Assembly: GCA_040901775.1 (NCBI GenBank) | Contig: JBBDYF010000275.1 | Coordinates: 1 to 64,000, forward strand | Origin: CAYLLN01 sp040901775 | GTDB lineage: Bacteria; Planctomycetota; Planctomycetia; Pirellulales; Pirellulaceae | Direction of reading: 5' to 3' | DNA: 64,000 bases | Shown: piece after piece, positions 49,921-60,026 of the stretch | How positions within the stretch are numbered: position 1 is the stretch's first letter | Layout: the number at the start of each line of letters is the position of its first letter | Translations under genes and position numbers: made by a program | The notes under the pieces: model-generated | Database searches by the model: none | Told to the model about the DNA's origin: nothing | The model's input: only the letters and a program-made list of their open reading frames with translations

Positions 49921-52900
49921 ATGCGCCCTTGCCTGATCCTGCTGCTGCTTGCCGCCGCACCGCTATTTGCCGCTGAACCAGCCGGTTTCCAGACGAAACT
50001 GCTTAATGGCGAAAACACGCACGGCTGGCAGATCACCGGCTGCGTGGTCAACGTCGAAAACGGTTCGCTGGTCATCAAGGATGGCAACGGCCTGGTTCGC
50101 TCCGACAGCCGCTACCGCGATTTCATCCTGGAACTCGAATATCGTCCTTTACAAAAGGATAAGTACGACGCGGGCATCTACATCCGCTGCGAACTGCCGC
50201 CGGACGGCAAGCCCTGGCCGAGCCAATACCAGGTGAACCTGAAGCACGGCGACGAACTGAACCTGATCGGGTTCCCCCAGGCCCGCAGCACCGGCCTGAT
50301 CAAGCCGGGCGAGTGGAACCACGTCAAGCTGACGATCGTCGGCGACAAGGCCCAAATGAAAATCAACGGCCGGCCGGCGTGGGAAACGACGGGGATCGAA
50401 GCCCGCGATGGCTACGTCGGCATTCAAGTCGAGGTGCCGGGTGGCGGACAGTTCGAATTCAAGGAAATTACGGTCACCGAACTGGGCTATACGCCATTGT
50501 TCGACGGCGCGTCGCTGGCCGGCTGGGAAGGGGCCGGCGAGCCCGCCGAGAAATGCTGGCAGGTGGAAGAGGGCTCGATCGTTTGCACCGGCGACAAAGG
50601 GCCTTGGCTCCGCAGCAAAGAGCAACACGGCGACTATAACCTGCGGCTCGACTACAAGCTCAAGGCCGGTGGCAACAGCGGCGTGTTCATTCGAGTGCCG
50701 GAAGATGGCGACCACCACGGCGACGGCGCGGGGATCGAGGTGCAGGTGGTGGACGACAACGCCGACAAGCATCAGGGAATCAAACCTTATCAGTTCGGCG
50801 GCAGCCTCTACGCCATCGCGCCGGCGACAAAGCGCGTCGGCCGACCCGTGGGCGAGTGGAATTCGCTCGAAATCAACTGCCACGGCAAGCACTACCGGAT
50901 CATTCACAATGGGCAGGTGATCGTCGATGTCGATGCATCGCACTACCCCGAACTGAATGGCCGGCTGACCAAAGGCTTTCTCGGCTTGCAGAACCATAGC
51001 GAACGGGTCTGGTTTCGCAATCTGCGGATCGGGCCGGCCTACGACCTGCCGCCCCCGGCCAGACCGGCGGACCCCACGGCGGCCCAGATCAAAGAGTTGC
51101 TGCAACAACCCATTCTGGCCACCGGCACTCCGCAAGCCGAGGTCGAGGCGTTCTGCGAAGCCCGCGTGCTGCGCTTGCCGGCTGCCGACGCGGCCGAGCG
51201 GAAATCGCCCGCCGCCTGGCAAGCCTATATGGCCGAGGTTAGGAAAAACGTGTTGGAACGCGTCGTCTTCCGAGGCGAGGCGGCCCAGTGGAAAACGTAT
51301 CGAGGCCAGGTCGAAACGTTCGAGACGATCGAAGCGGGCGACGCTTACACGATCAAAAAACTCCGCTTCGAGGCGGTCCCCGGCTTGTGGGTTCCGGCCC
51401 TGCTCTATGAGCCGACGAAGATTGCGGGCAAGGTGCCGGTGTTTTTGAATGTCAACGGGCACGACGGCCAAGGGAAATCGGCCGACTACAAACAGATTCG
51501 CTGCATCAACCTGGCCAAACGCGGGATCATTTCCCTCAACCTGGAATGGTTCGGCATGGGGCAACTGCGCGGGCCCGGCTTCACTCACTACAAGCTCAAC
51601 CAGCTCGACCTGTGCGGCACCAGCGGCGTCGCCCCGTTCTACCTGGCGATGCAGCGCGGGCTCGACATTTTGCTCGCTCATCCGCGGGCCGATCCCGAGC
51701 GGGTCGGCGTCGCGGGGCTTTCCGGCGGCGGCTGGCAGACGATCTTCATCGGCTCGCTCGATCCGCGGGTGACGCTGGCCAACCCGGTCGCCGGCTATTC
51801 GAGCTATCTGACGCGAATTCACCATCACTCGGACCTGGGCGATTCCGAGCAGACGCCGGTCGATCTGGCCGCCACGGGCGACTACGCCCATCTGACGGCG
51901 ATGCTCGCGCCGCGGGTAGCGCTGCTCACTTATAACGAAAAGGACAATTGCTGCTTTGCCGCCCCGCACGCGCTCCCCCCGCTACTGGCGGCCGCTCGTC
52001 CGGCGTATCGGCTTTTGGACCGTGCCGGCGCGCTGCACGAGCACATCAACTACGATCCGGGCACCCACAATTTCGAGCGCGACAATCGCGAAGCACTCTA
52101 CAAGGTGATCGGGCAGCACTGGTTCGCCGATCAGCCAGCGTATTCTGGGGTGGAGATCGAGTGTAGCGGCGAGGTGCTATCGGCCGAGCGACTGGCGGTC
52201 GAGCTGCCGGCGGGAAACCTCGATTTTCAGAAGTTGGCCGAGCAATTGATGAAAGACCTGCCCGCCAAGAGTTCTGCTACTCGCGACGAGGTGCGCCAGG
52301 TGCTGCGCCTTGCGGATGGCAGCGAAAAGCTCAAGGCGACGGCGGCCAGCCACGCGCAACTGGGCCTGGTCACCGCGACCCGCTGGCAACTGCGGATTGA
52401 CGACGCCTGGACTGTGCCGGCGGTCGAGTTTTCGGCCGGCGGCAGCGGTTCGGCAGCCATTGTGCTGGCCGACGAAGGACGAGCGGCGGCGGCCGAAGAA
52501 GTGTCCCGGCTGCTCGCCGCCGGAACGCGCGTCGTGGCAATCGATCCGTTCTACCTGGGCGAATCCAAAATCAAAAGCCGCGACTTTTTGTTCGCGCTGT
52601 TGGTGTCGAGCGTTGGCGAGCGACCGCTCGGCGTGCAGGTTCATCAGCTTGAGCGCATCGCGGCCTGGCTGAAAGCAGACCCGAAAACAACCGACGTTCG
52701 CATTCATGCAGTCGGGCCGCGGACCAGCTTGATGGCCCTGGCCGCCGCCGCCGCGGCCGAGGAGAACATCGGCGGCGTGCGGCTGACCGGCTCTCTCGGC
52801 TCATTGAAGGAAGTCATCGAGCAAGGGGGCCAGGTCGATCGAACCCCCGAGCAGTTTTGCTTCGGTTTGCTCGCCACGGCCGACATCGCGCAACTGGCGG

Positions 52901-53022
52901 CGCTGGTCGCTCCCCGGCCGGTGCAGTTGCCCGAACCATCCGAGCGTGTCAAAAAGGAACTGGCTGGGCTGGCCGACGTTTACTCGCGACTCGGCCAACC
53001 GTTCGATCCGCTCGCCCCCTGA
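49921..53022 (+). CDS. DUF1080-DUF1080-alpha/beta hydrolase fusion, exported
   Basis: A 1033-residue exported protein with a Sec signal (MRPCLILLLLAAAPLFAAEP). Two DUF1080 domains (about residues 25-185 and 190-375; landmarks TKLLNGENTHGWQITG and PLFDGASLAGWEGAG) precede an alpha/beta hydrolase of the acetyl xylan esterase type (about 470-730). The nucleophile motif GLSGGGWQT is near residue 598, with LNVNGHDGQGKSADY and FGMGQLRGPG upstream and DPGTHNFERDNREA probably supplying the catalytic His. A second, degenerate hydrolase-like domain may follow (SAAIVLADEGRAAAAEEVSR). A role in plant or algal polysaccharide breakdown is plausible. Confidence 0.87.
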   Translation: MRPCLILLLLAAAPLFAAEPAGFQTKLLNGENTHGWQITGCVVNVENGSLVIKDGNGLVRSDSRYRDFILELEYRPLQKDKYDAGIYIRCELPPDGKPWPSQYQVNLKHGDELNLIGFPQARSTGLIKPGEWNHVKLTIVGDKAQMKINGRPAWETTGIEARDGYVGIQVEVPGGGQFEFKEITVTELGYTPLFDGASLAGWEGAGEPAEKCWQVEEGSIVCTGDKGPWLRSKEQHGDYNLRLDYKLKAGGNSGVFIRVPEDGDHHGDGAGIEVQVVDDNADKHQGIKPYQFGGSLYAIAPATKRVGRPVGEWNSLEINCHGKHYRIIHNGQVIVDVDASHYPELNGRLTKGFLGLQNHSERVWFRNLRIGPAYDLPPPARPADPTAAQIKELLQQPILATGTPQAEVEAFCEARVLRLPAADAAERKSPAAWQAYMAEVRKNVLERVVFRGEAAQWKTYRGQVETFETIEAGDAYTIKKLRFEAVPGLWVPALLYEPTKIAGKVPVFLNVNGHDGQGKSADYKQIRCINLAKRGIISLNLEWFGMGQLRGPGFTHYKLNQLDLCGTSGVAPFYLAMQRGLDILLAHPRADPERVGVAGLSGGGWQTIFIGSLDPRVTLANPVAGYSSYLTRIHHHSDLGDSEQTPVDLAATGDYAHLTAMLAPRVALLTYNEKDNCCFAAPHALPPLLAAARPAYRLLDRAGALHEHINYDPGTHNFERDNREALYKVIGQHWFADQPAYSGVEIECSGEVLSAERLAVELPAGNLDFQKLAEQLMKDLPAKSSATRDEVRQVLRLADGSEKLKATAASHAQLGLVTATRWQLRIDDAWTVPAVEFSAGGSGSAAIVLADEGRAAAAEEVSRLLAAGTRVVAIDPFYLGESKIKSRDFLFALLVSSVGERPLGVQVHQLERIAAWLKADPKTTDVRIHAVGPRTSLMALAAAAAAEENIGGVRLTGSLGSLKEVIEQGGQVDRTPEQFCFGLLATADIAQLAALVAPRPVQLPEPSERVKKELAGLADVYSRLGQPFDPLAP

Positions 53023-53075
53023 GCAAGTGCCGATTTTCGTCTCCCATCTCAATCCAAAACGTGATTCCCAAACCG

Positions 53076-54326
53076 ATGTTACGCTCCTTGTTGTTTTCCC
53101 TGCTAGCGGTGGCACTAGCCTCGCCTAGCGCAGCCGCCGACTATCCCCAGTTCCGCGGCCCGGCCGGCGATGGTCACGCCGCGGCCAAGGGCCTGCCCTC
53201 CACCTGGAACGAGACGACCAACGTCGCTTGGCGGACGCCCATTCCAGGCAAAGGGTGGTCGTCCCCCAGTTTGCATCAGGGACGGCTCTACCTGACGACG
53301 GCCGCGCCGATCGCCGATGAAGCGGCCCGCGGCGACGTTTCGCTGCGGGCAGTGTGCCTCAGCGCCGAAGACGGCAAGGTGCTCTGGAACCGGCAAGTTT
53401 TCGTGCAATCGGGCAAGGACGCTCCGAAAATCCATTCCAAAAACAGCCACGCCAGTCCGACGCCGGTCGTCGCGGATGATCGGGTCTATCTGCATTTCGG
53501 CCAACAGGGGACCGCCTGTCTGGACCTCGCCGGCAAAGAAATCTGGAAGAACGACGGCCTCAAATACTCGCCCGTTCACGGCAATGGAGGCTCGCCCGTG
53601 CTGGCCGGCGGCCTGCTGATCTTCACCTGCGACGGTGCCAGCGATCCGTTTGTCGTGGCTTTGGATGCCGCCAGCGGACAAGAGCGGTGGCGTTTTGAGC
53701 GCACGGCCGAGGCGGCCAAAACATTCTCGTTCTGCACCCCCACCCTGCTTACCGTCGGCGGCCGGCAGCAGGTCGTCTGCGCCGGTTCGGGCGTCGTCAA
53801 TTCGCTCGACCCGGCGACCGGCCGCGAGATCTGGCGGGTTCAGCATTCTGGGTATTCGGTCATTCCCAAGCCGGTATTCGGCCACGGGCTGGTCTTCTTC
53901 AGCACCGGCTACGATTCCCCTTCGGTCCTGGCCGTGCGGGCCGACGGGGCGGGGGACGTGACGGAAACGCACGTCGCCTGGACGATGAAGAAGGGCTCGC
54001 CCCACACGCCGTCGCTGCTGCTGGTGGGGGACGAGTTATACATGGCGTCGGACAAGGGGATTGCGACCTGCGTCGATGCCCACACCGGCGAGCAGCACTG
54101 GCAAGAGCGGATCGGAGGCAACTACTCGGCGTCGCTGATCTATGCCGACGGCAAGATTTTTGTGCAAAGCGAGGAGGGACCGGCGATTGTGCTGAAGCCG
54201 GGCAAGCAGTTCACCAAGCTGGCCGACGCCGGCTTCAAAGAGCGCACGCTGGCATCATACGCAGTAGGCGAAAACGCCATCTTCATCCGCACCGAGGCGA
54301 ATTTGTATCGAGTGCAGGCCAAATAA
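53076..54326 (+). CDS. PQQ-like beta-propeller exported protein
   Basis: A 416-residue exported protein with a Sec signal (MLRSLLFSLLAVALASPSAA). A beta-propeller of PQQ-like repeats follows: YPQFRGPAGDGHA, GKGWSSPSLHQGRLYLTTAA, CLSAEDGKVLWNRQ, ALDAASGQERWRFERT and CVDAHTGEQHWQERIG. The W-x-x-x or tryptophan-docking pattern is present in each blade. Planctomycete members usually lack demonstrated dehydrogenase activity. It follows the DUF1080-hydrolase fusion by 53 bp and may be in the same operon. Confidence 0.92.
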   Translation: MLRSLLFSLLAVALASPSAAADYPQFRGPAGDGHAAAKGLPSTWNETTNVAWRTPIPGKGWSSPSLHQGRLYLTTAAPIADEAARGDVSLRAVCLSAEDGKVLWNRQVFVQSGKDAPKIHSKNSHASPTPVVADDRVYLHFGQQGTACLDLAGKEIWKNDGLKYSPVHGNGGSPVLAGGLLIFTCDGASDPFVVALDAASGQERWRFERTAEAAKTFSFCTPTLLTVGGRQQVVCAGSGVVNSLDPATGREIWRVQHSGYSVIPKPVFGHGLVFFSTGYDSPSVLAVRADGAGDVTETHVAWTMKKGSPHTPSLLLVGDELYMASDKGIATCVDAHTGEQHWQERIGGNYSASLIYADGKIFVQSEEGPAIVLKPGKQFTKLADAGFKERTLASYAVGENAIFIRTEANLYRVQAK

Positions 54327-54370
54327 AACTGCCTCCAGCCCCTACCCCCAGCCCTCAGCCCCTCATTCGC

Positions 54371-55375
54371 ATGCAATATCGTCTGCTCGGCCGAACCGGC
54401 GTTCGGGTTTCTCCCTTGTGTCTGGGAACCATGATGTTCGGCGGTCCAACCACCGCCGCCGATTCCATCCGCATCGTCCACAAGGCGCTCGATGCGGGGA
54501 TCAACTTCGTCGATACGGCCGACATGTACAGCGCCGGCGAGTCGGAACGGGTCGTCGGTCAAGCATTGGCAAAAAGGCGCGGCCAGGTGGTGCTGGCGAC
54601 CAAGGGTCGGCACAAAATGGGCGAAGGGCCCAACGATTGGGGCGCGACGCGGCTGCACTTGCGGCAGGCGCTCGACGCCAGTCTGCAGCGATTGGGAACC
54701 GACTATGTTGATCTGTATTACGTTCACGCGCCAGACTACGACACGCCGATCGACGAAACGCTTCGCTTTCTCGACGACGCGGTTCGTCTAGGCAAAATTC
54801 TCTATCCCGCCTGCTCGAACTTTCGCGCCTGGCGGGTCTGCGAAGCCCTCTGGACGAGCGACAAACTGGGTCTGGCCCGGCTGGCCGCCGTGCAGCCGCT
54901 ATATAACCTGGTGAACCGCGACATCGAGGTCGAGCTGCTGCCGCTCTGCCAAGAACACAAACTCGGCGTGGTGACCTACAGCCCGCTCGCCCGCGGCATC
55001 CTGACGGGCAAGTACAAGCCGGGCGTGGCTTTTCCAGAGGGAAGCCGGGCGGCTCGCAACGACAAGCGAATGCGCGAAGCCGAGCTGCGCGACGAGAGCC
55101 TCGCCATCTCGCAGAGGTTGGCCGAACACTGCGGCCAGCGCGGCATCGCCCCGTCGCAGTTTGCCCTGGCTTGGTGTCTAGCGAATCCGATCCTCACGGC
55201 GGTCATCCTCGGCCCGCGGACGATGGAACAATTCGACGACAATCTGGCCGCGCTCGCCGTCACCATTTCGGCCGAAGACGAAGCGTTCGTCGATTCGCTG
55301 GTCCCCCCCGGCGAGCACAGCGGCCAGGGCTTTAACGATCCGCTCTACCCGGTGACGGGCCGGCAACGCGCGTAG
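54371..55375 (+). CDS. Aldo/keto reductase
   Basis: A 334-residue NADPH-dependent oxidoreductase. The catalytic tetrad is in place: Asp and Tyr in DTADMYSAGESERVVG, Lys in LATKGRHKMG and His in DLYYVHAPDYDTP. The family signature VSPLCLGTMMFGG, and the C-terminal QFALAWCLANPILTAVILGP cofactor motif, are standard for AKR proteins of the YajO/GFO-like subgroup. The substrate is unknown. It is 45 bp downstream of the propeller gene on the same strand. Confidence 0.95.
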   Translation: MQYRLLGRTGVRVSPLCLGTMMFGGPTTAADSIRIVHKALDAGINFVDTADMYSAGESERVVGQALAKRRGQVVLATKGRHKMGEGPNDWGATRLHLRQALDASLQRLGTDYVDLYYVHAPDYDTPIDETLRFLDDAVRLGKILYPACSNFRAWRVCEALWTSDKLGLARLAAVQPLYNLVNRDIEVELLPLCQEHKLGVVTYSPLARGILTGKYKPGVAFPEGSRAARNDKRMREAELRDESLAISQRLAEHCGQRGIAPSQFALAWCLANPILTAVILGPRTMEQFDDNLAALAVTISAEDEAFVDSLVPPGEHSGQGFNDPLYPVTGRQRA

Positions 55376-55384
55376 CCGGCAGAA

Positions 55385-55846
55385 ATGGCGAACATGAAAA
55401 CAACACTCGGCTGGGGACCGTGGGGGGCGGGCCTGCTGCTGCTAGCAAACGTTGTCGTGCCGCTGGTCTGGGGAGACGTCTATCCGTTCACGTCGGCTCC
55501 CATGTTTCGCGATAATCCCCGGCAGTGTTGCAACTATCGCGTTTACCGGCCCGACGGCATCGAGTTGCCGGCGGAAGACTGGCTGTGCCACCGCGTGTAC
55601 GACGGCAACCCGGTCGGCTACGGCGTGGGAATCAAACCGCCGGCAGTGCTCGAGCAGGAGTTTGGCGTGGTTCACGACGAAGCCGCCGTGCGCCGGCATG
55701 TGCGTAAGATTCTCGCTCAGCCACGGCACGCGGCGCTCGAGTACGTCGAAATCGTTCAGGAAGTGATCGGCCCGGTCGATGACCAGCGGGTCGGCGTGGT
55801 TCGGGCGCGGCGGCTGCGAATCGGCCGCAGCCCAATGGAGAACTGA
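55385..55846 (+). CDS. Membrane-anchored protein of unknown function
   Basis: A 153-residue protein with one N-terminal hydrophobic segment (GPWGAGLLLLANVVVPLVWG) followed by an exposed domain: DVYPFTSAPMFRDNPRQCCN, YRPDGIELPAEDWLCHRVYD, VGYGVGIKPPAVLEQEFGVV. The conserved-looking YPFTSAPMF motif resembles small proteins near HTTM-domain and vitamin-K-like membrane enzymes in planctomycetes. It follows the aldo/keto reductase by 10 bp. The function is unknown. Confidence 0.72.
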   Translation: MANMKTTLGWGPWGAGLLLLANVVVPLVWGDVYPFTSAPMFRDNPRQCCNYRVYRPDGIELPAEDWLCHRVYDGNPVGYGVGIKPPAVLEQEFGVVHDEAAVRRHVRKILAQPRHAALEYVEIVQEVIGPVDDQRVGVVRARRLRIGRSPMEN

Positions 55847-55852
55847 ACGCCC

Positions 55853-56248
55853 CTACGCCGGCCAGCCGTAGGTTTGCCGCAAGGCCGCGTGAACGGCCGA
55901 GGTGAGTTGCGGCAGGCGCAGCGGCTTGGGCAACACCGAAAAGGCCGCGGCGGCACGAGCCTCGGCCACGATTTGCTCGTCGAGGGTGGCCGAGATCAAA
56001 ATCCAGGGGAGCATCACTTCCAGATCGAGCTGTCGCAGCCGGTGGATCGTTTCCAACCCGGTGAGCCGGGGCATGTGCATGTCGAGCAGCAGCAGATGGA
56101 CCTCGCGGCGGCTGAGAATATCGAGCGCTTCTTCGCCATCGGCCGCTTCGATGGTCTCGAACCCGCGCGAGCGCAGCACCACGGCCAGCGTCGCGCGGAA
56201 GTCGCGATCGTCGTCGGCAATCAAGAGCGCAGGGGTTTGAAGCTTCAT
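55853..56248 (-). CDS. Single-domain response regulator
   Basis: A 131-residue CheY-like receiver domain with no output domain. The acidic pocket is LIADDDRDFRATL, the phosphoacceptor Asp is in LLLLDMHMPRLTG, and the conserved Lys is in VLPKPLRLPQLTS. It is predicted to be phosphorylated by a histidine kinase not encoded here, and to act by protein-protein contacts. The ATG at 56248 is chosen because the open frame upstream does not resemble a receiver start. It converges on the gene ending at 55846, 6 bp away. Confidence 0.9.
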   Translation of the reverse strand: MKLQTPALLIADDDRDFRATLAVVLRSRGFETIEAADGEEALDILSRREVHLLLLDMHMPRLTGLETIHRLRQLDLEVMLPWILISATLDEQIVAEARAAAAFSVLPKPLRLPQLTSAVHAALRQTYGWPA

Positions 56249-56454
56249 GGCCGCCGAGCCCTCGTCAAGGAGGGCCGTGCAAGCGAAAAGGCAATGCAGG
56301 CAAAAATGGCAGGACGGGGTAACTGTAGCACTTCGTAGAGCAATCGGAGTGCCGCGCCGCCGTTGAGGATTATGACGACGGCGCAACGCCTTGCCCATAG
56401 TGTACTTATATCAATTCATGCCGACCGAGCAATGTCAAACGGCTGCGGCGGCGT

Positions 56455-59400
56455 TTACACGGACGCCAGGTTTTCGGCCGCTTGCTCCCCCCGGATCAAC
56501 GCGACCAGATCTTGCGAACTGAGCTTGCCGGCCTGGTCGGTTCCCGCCAGCACGTCGGCCACAAGGCTTCGTTTGCTGGCATGGAGCGCCAGGATTTGCT
56601 CCTCGATCGTGTCCTTGGCAACCAGCCGATAGACGGTGACCGGTCGCAATTGGCCGATGCGATGCGCCCGATCGGTCGCCTGGTCCTCGACGGCCGGGTT
56701 CCACCAGGGGTCCATGTGGATCACGTAATCGGCCGCGGTCAGGTTGAGCCCCGTGCCACCCGCCTTAAGCGAAATCAGGAACAACTCGCCTTCGCCATGC
56801 TGGAAGGCATCGACCCGCTTCTGCCGCTCGCCGGTCGGGGTCTGGCCGTCGAGATACTGATACGAAATGCCGGCCGCGTCGAGCGCGCCGCGAATCAAGC
56901 TGAGGTGCTGCACGAACTGGCTGAAGACGAGCGCCCGGTGTCCCCCTTCGCGCAGCTCCAAGGCAATTTCCATGAACAGTTCGAGCTTGGCCGAGCCGCC
57001 GGGCCAATCGGCATCGACCAGTTGCGGGTGACAGGCGAGTTGCCGCAGCCGGGTGAGTGCCGCCAGGATTTGGAAGCGCTTGTCCTCGGTTTTCGATTTT
57101 TCGCCGGGCATCGCCAAGTCGGCAATCGCAGCCAGTCGAGCGGCCTGGTATCGCCTGCGCTCCTCGGCGCTCAGTTCGGCGGTGCGGACGATCTCGGTTC
57201 GGGCGGGCAATTCCTGCAGCACTTCGGACTTGGTCCGGCGGAGGATGAAGGGGCGGATCAAGCGCGAGAGGGCCCGCCGTCGCACGGGATCTTTCTGCCG
57301 CTCGATCGGCTCGGCGAACTTGGTGCGAAACCGTTCCCAGCTACCGAGTAGCCCCGGACAGACGGCGCGGAAGATGCTCCAGAATTCGCCCAGGTGGTTT
57401 TCGACCGGCGTGCCGGTCAGAGCCAGCCGCCACCGCGCGTCGATTTGGCGCACCGCTTGGGCCGTTTTCGTGACGCTGTTTTTGATCTTTTGGGCTTCGT
57501 CCAAAACGAGCGTGCCCCACTCGATCTTGGCCAGCTTGGCAACGTCGCGCAACAAAAGGCCGTAGCTGACGACCAGCACATCGCCGGCGGTCAGATCCTG
57601 CAAGACTTCCTCGCGGTCGGTCTCGTGATAGAGGATGGGCCGCAGCGTCGGAGCAAAGCGCTCCGCCTCGCGAATCCAGTTGAAGCCGACGCTGGTCGGG
57701 GCGATGACCAGGGCGGGGCCTTCTTCTGCGCGGTCGATCAAGGCGGCTAGCGTTTGCACCGTTTTGCCCAAGCCCATGTCGTCGGCCAGGCAGCCCCCCA
57801 TGCCCCAGGCGGCCAAGCGCGAGAGCCAGCGATAGCCGTCGAGTTGATAGTCGCGCAGTTCGGCCTGCAAGGTGATCGGCGGTTCGGGCGACAGGTTTTG
57901 CGCCGCGTGCAGCCGGCGGAGCGACTCGTCCCAGGCGAGGCAGGCTTTTAGCTCGACGCTCGGATCGCAAAGCTGCTGGAGCACCGGAGCGGCGCTAATG
58001 TCGAGTTCTCGCTTGCCCGACTTCGTTTCGTAACTGGCATCGTCGATCGCTTCCAGCGATTGCCGCAGCGTTTGTGCCAGGCGAACGTATTGCTGGGGCG
58101 CTACCTCGATGTACCGGCTCCCTTTGCGCATGGCGGCCAGAATGCGCGCCAGCTCGATCTCTTGGCCGTCGATCTCGACGGTGCCGGACAGGCCGAACCA
58201 GTCTTGCTGAGATTCGATTTGCACGCGCAGCGCCCCGGCCTGCACGGTGCGGCTGACCGAGCGACGGTCCCCCTCGGGCCACTGCACGAGCAAATCTTCG
58301 AGTGGCTCGTCGGCCAGTTGCGCGAGCAGGTCGAGCGCGTCGTCGAGCGTCGGCAGCAGCCAGGTAAAGGGCTTGGACGTCGCGAACATCGCCAGCCGCA
58401 ACTGTTCGGCGATTTCGCTCGCTCGACGGCGTTCGTCGGCGAGGTCGCGTTCGTAGCGGAACTGCTTCCCTTCGCGCAGCACGGCGATAGCGGCGGGACC
58501 ACCTCCCGGCGCATAGGCCGCGCCCCCTTCGACGGGAACAACTACCAACTCGGCCCCCACGCCCTGCGGCTGCTGGGGAGTCAATCGCAACACCAGGCGG
58601 CGATCGGCCACTTCTGTTCCGCCAGTCAGGCTTTCGGGCAACACGACCGGCAGGCGGGCCTGCAAGATCGCAAGCTTTTCGAGCAACGTCGGCTGGCCGG
58701 CTGGTGGGATTGGTTCGTCGATGCTCCCCAGTTTGGCGACGAGCGTCACCAGCCCCGAATCGACTTCGCACAGTACCACGCGATTGCCCGCGCGATCGAC
58801 CCAGATGGGTTTTTCAAACTTTTCGCCGTTTTTGCTCCACAAGGTCTCTCCGGGCCGCACTTTTCCATCCACTGCCGGTTGCACAATCCAGCCGCCGGGC
58901 CGTTCGCTCACGGCCACTCCGAACGACCCGCGCGCTATTTCCACCGGCACGTCGGGCCGATCGGCCCAAAATACGAGGGGATGGCCGATCAATTCGAGCA
59001 GGATGTCGTAAGCTCCAAGCGATGAAGCGTTGCCGTATCCGTAGCGGTAATTATACGAGTGGACGAATTGTTGGTATTTCAGCCCGATCCGGCGCTCCGC
59101 TTCGTGCAGGGCCGGATCGTCGGGACGAAGCGATTCGAGCGATAGCCGCCGTCCCTTGGTCCAGCGGCCGTTCTTTCCGAGCTTTTGCTGGCAGGCAGCC
59201 ACGTCGAACGCAATTCGCGTGGTTCCATTTGGCATTTCTTGCTGCGTAAATTCGGCCCGCCAGACGACCCGCGTTTGGAGTTCTTCGGGAACCTGCTGCT
59301 CGACGGGCTTATTGGCCAGGAATTGATCGACCAGTCGCAGCGCCCCCCGCCACGCTTCGCTTTGGCTGAGCTGGAAAAGCTGCTCGCGGAGCGGGTGCGA

Positions 59401-59787
59401 TTTGTCGTCCAGAATGGCGGCCAGTCGTTTGACCGCGGCCAGCGTGTGGGCGCAGCCCTGCCGGCGGCGAAAGTCTTTGCAACTGCCCGTCACATCGGCG
59501 ACACCGTTGGGGACCATCTGGCGGCCGTCGAACACGCCGCTCAGGTAGGCATGCACGCGGCACCCCCCCGACTTGGCATGGGCGGTCAGTCGACCCTCAT
59601 TCGCGTCGAATACAAAATCGGTCAGCTCCGGCAAAATAGCTTGAACGTGCAGCCCCCGCTGCCGGTAAAAGGCAACCAGTGTCGGCAAATCGGATTGCAT
59701 TTGCCGCAGCATGGCCAGCCGATCGGCAGCCGTGCGAGGAATCTGCTCTTCTGTAGGAAGCGCGTTCAAGGGTTCCTCCGTGAACAT
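56455..59787 (-). CDS. SNF2/RapA-family helicase with degenerate SWIM domain
   Basis: A 1110-residue SWI2/SNF2 ATPase. Near residues 70-125 is a SWIM-like zinc motif (VTGSCKDFRRRQGCAHTLAA) with one fewer Cys than the usual C-x-C...C-x-H. The helicase core has Walker A DDMGLGKTVQTLAAL near residue 670 and DEAQ near 760. The second RecA domain ends with SLKAGGTGLNLTAADYVIHM, DPWWNPAVEDQATDRAHRIG. Such proteins move along dsDNA or remodel protein-DNA complexes. No genetic partner is obvious. Confidence 0.92.
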   Translation of the reverse strand: MFTEEPLNALPTEEQIPRTAADRLAMLRQMQSDLPTLVAFYRQRGLHVQAILPELTDFVFDANEGRLTAHAKSGGCRVHAYLSGVFDGRQMVPNGVADVTGSCKDFRRRQGCAHTLAAVKRLAAILDDKSHPLREQLFQLSQSEAWRGALRLVDQFLANKPVEQQVPEELQTRVVWRAEFTQQEMPNGTTRIAFDVAACQQKLGKNGRWTKGRRLSLESLRPDDPALHEAERRIGLKYQQFVHSYNYRYGYGNASSLGAYDILLELIGHPLVFWADRPDVPVEIARGSFGVAVSERPGGWIVQPAVDGKVRPGETLWSKNGEKFEKPIWVDRAGNRVVLCEVDSGLVTLVAKLGSIDEPIPPAGQPTLLEKLAILQARLPVVLPESLTGGTEVADRRLVLRLTPQQPQGVGAELVVVPVEGGAAYAPGGGPAAIAVLREGKQFRYERDLADERRRASEIAEQLRLAMFATSKPFTWLLPTLDDALDLLAQLADEPLEDLLVQWPEGDRRSVSRTVQAGALRVQIESQQDWFGLSGTVEIDGQEIELARILAAMRKGSRYIEVAPQQYVRLAQTLRQSLEAIDDASYETKSGKRELDISAAPVLQQLCDPSVELKACLAWDESLRRLHAAQNLSPEPPITLQAELRDYQLDGYRWLSRLAAWGMGGCLADDMGLGKTVQTLAALIDRAEEGPALVIAPTSVGFNWIREAERFAPTLRPILYHETDREEVLQDLTAGDVLVVSYGLLLRDVAKLAKIEWGTLVLDEAQKIKNSVTKTAQAVRQIDARWRLALTGTPVENHLGEFWSIFRAVCPGLLGSWERFRTKFAEPIERQKDPVRRRALSRLIRPFILRRTKSEVLQELPARTEIVRTAELSAEERRRYQAARLAAIADLAMPGEKSKTEDKRFQILAALTRLRQLACHPQLVDADWPGGSAKLELFMEIALELREGGHRALVFSQFVQHLSLIRGALDAAGISYQYLDGQTPTGERQKRVDAFQHGEGELFLISLKAGGTGLNLTAADYVIHMDPWWNPAVEDQATDRAHRIGQLRPVTVYRLVAKDTIEEQILALHASKRSLVADVLAGTDQAGKLSSQDLVALIRGEQAAENLASV

Positions 59788-60026
59788 TCGGGTAATAAGC
59801 AGAAGCGATGCCCAAAGCCCGACGTTGCGGTTACCGCCGTAATAGCCGTGCCTAATCGAGGCACTGCGAAAGCATTAAATTAACGCACGCGGGTGGACTT
59901 GCCCAGTCGAATTGCTTGACCCTCGCTTTCCAGCCAACCTAAGATAGACCTTTCCTTCCCACCGCGGCGCGATTGCCCGCCGCAAGCCGTTTTTCTTCCC
60001 GCCTGTCACGACCCCTGGGGCCGACT

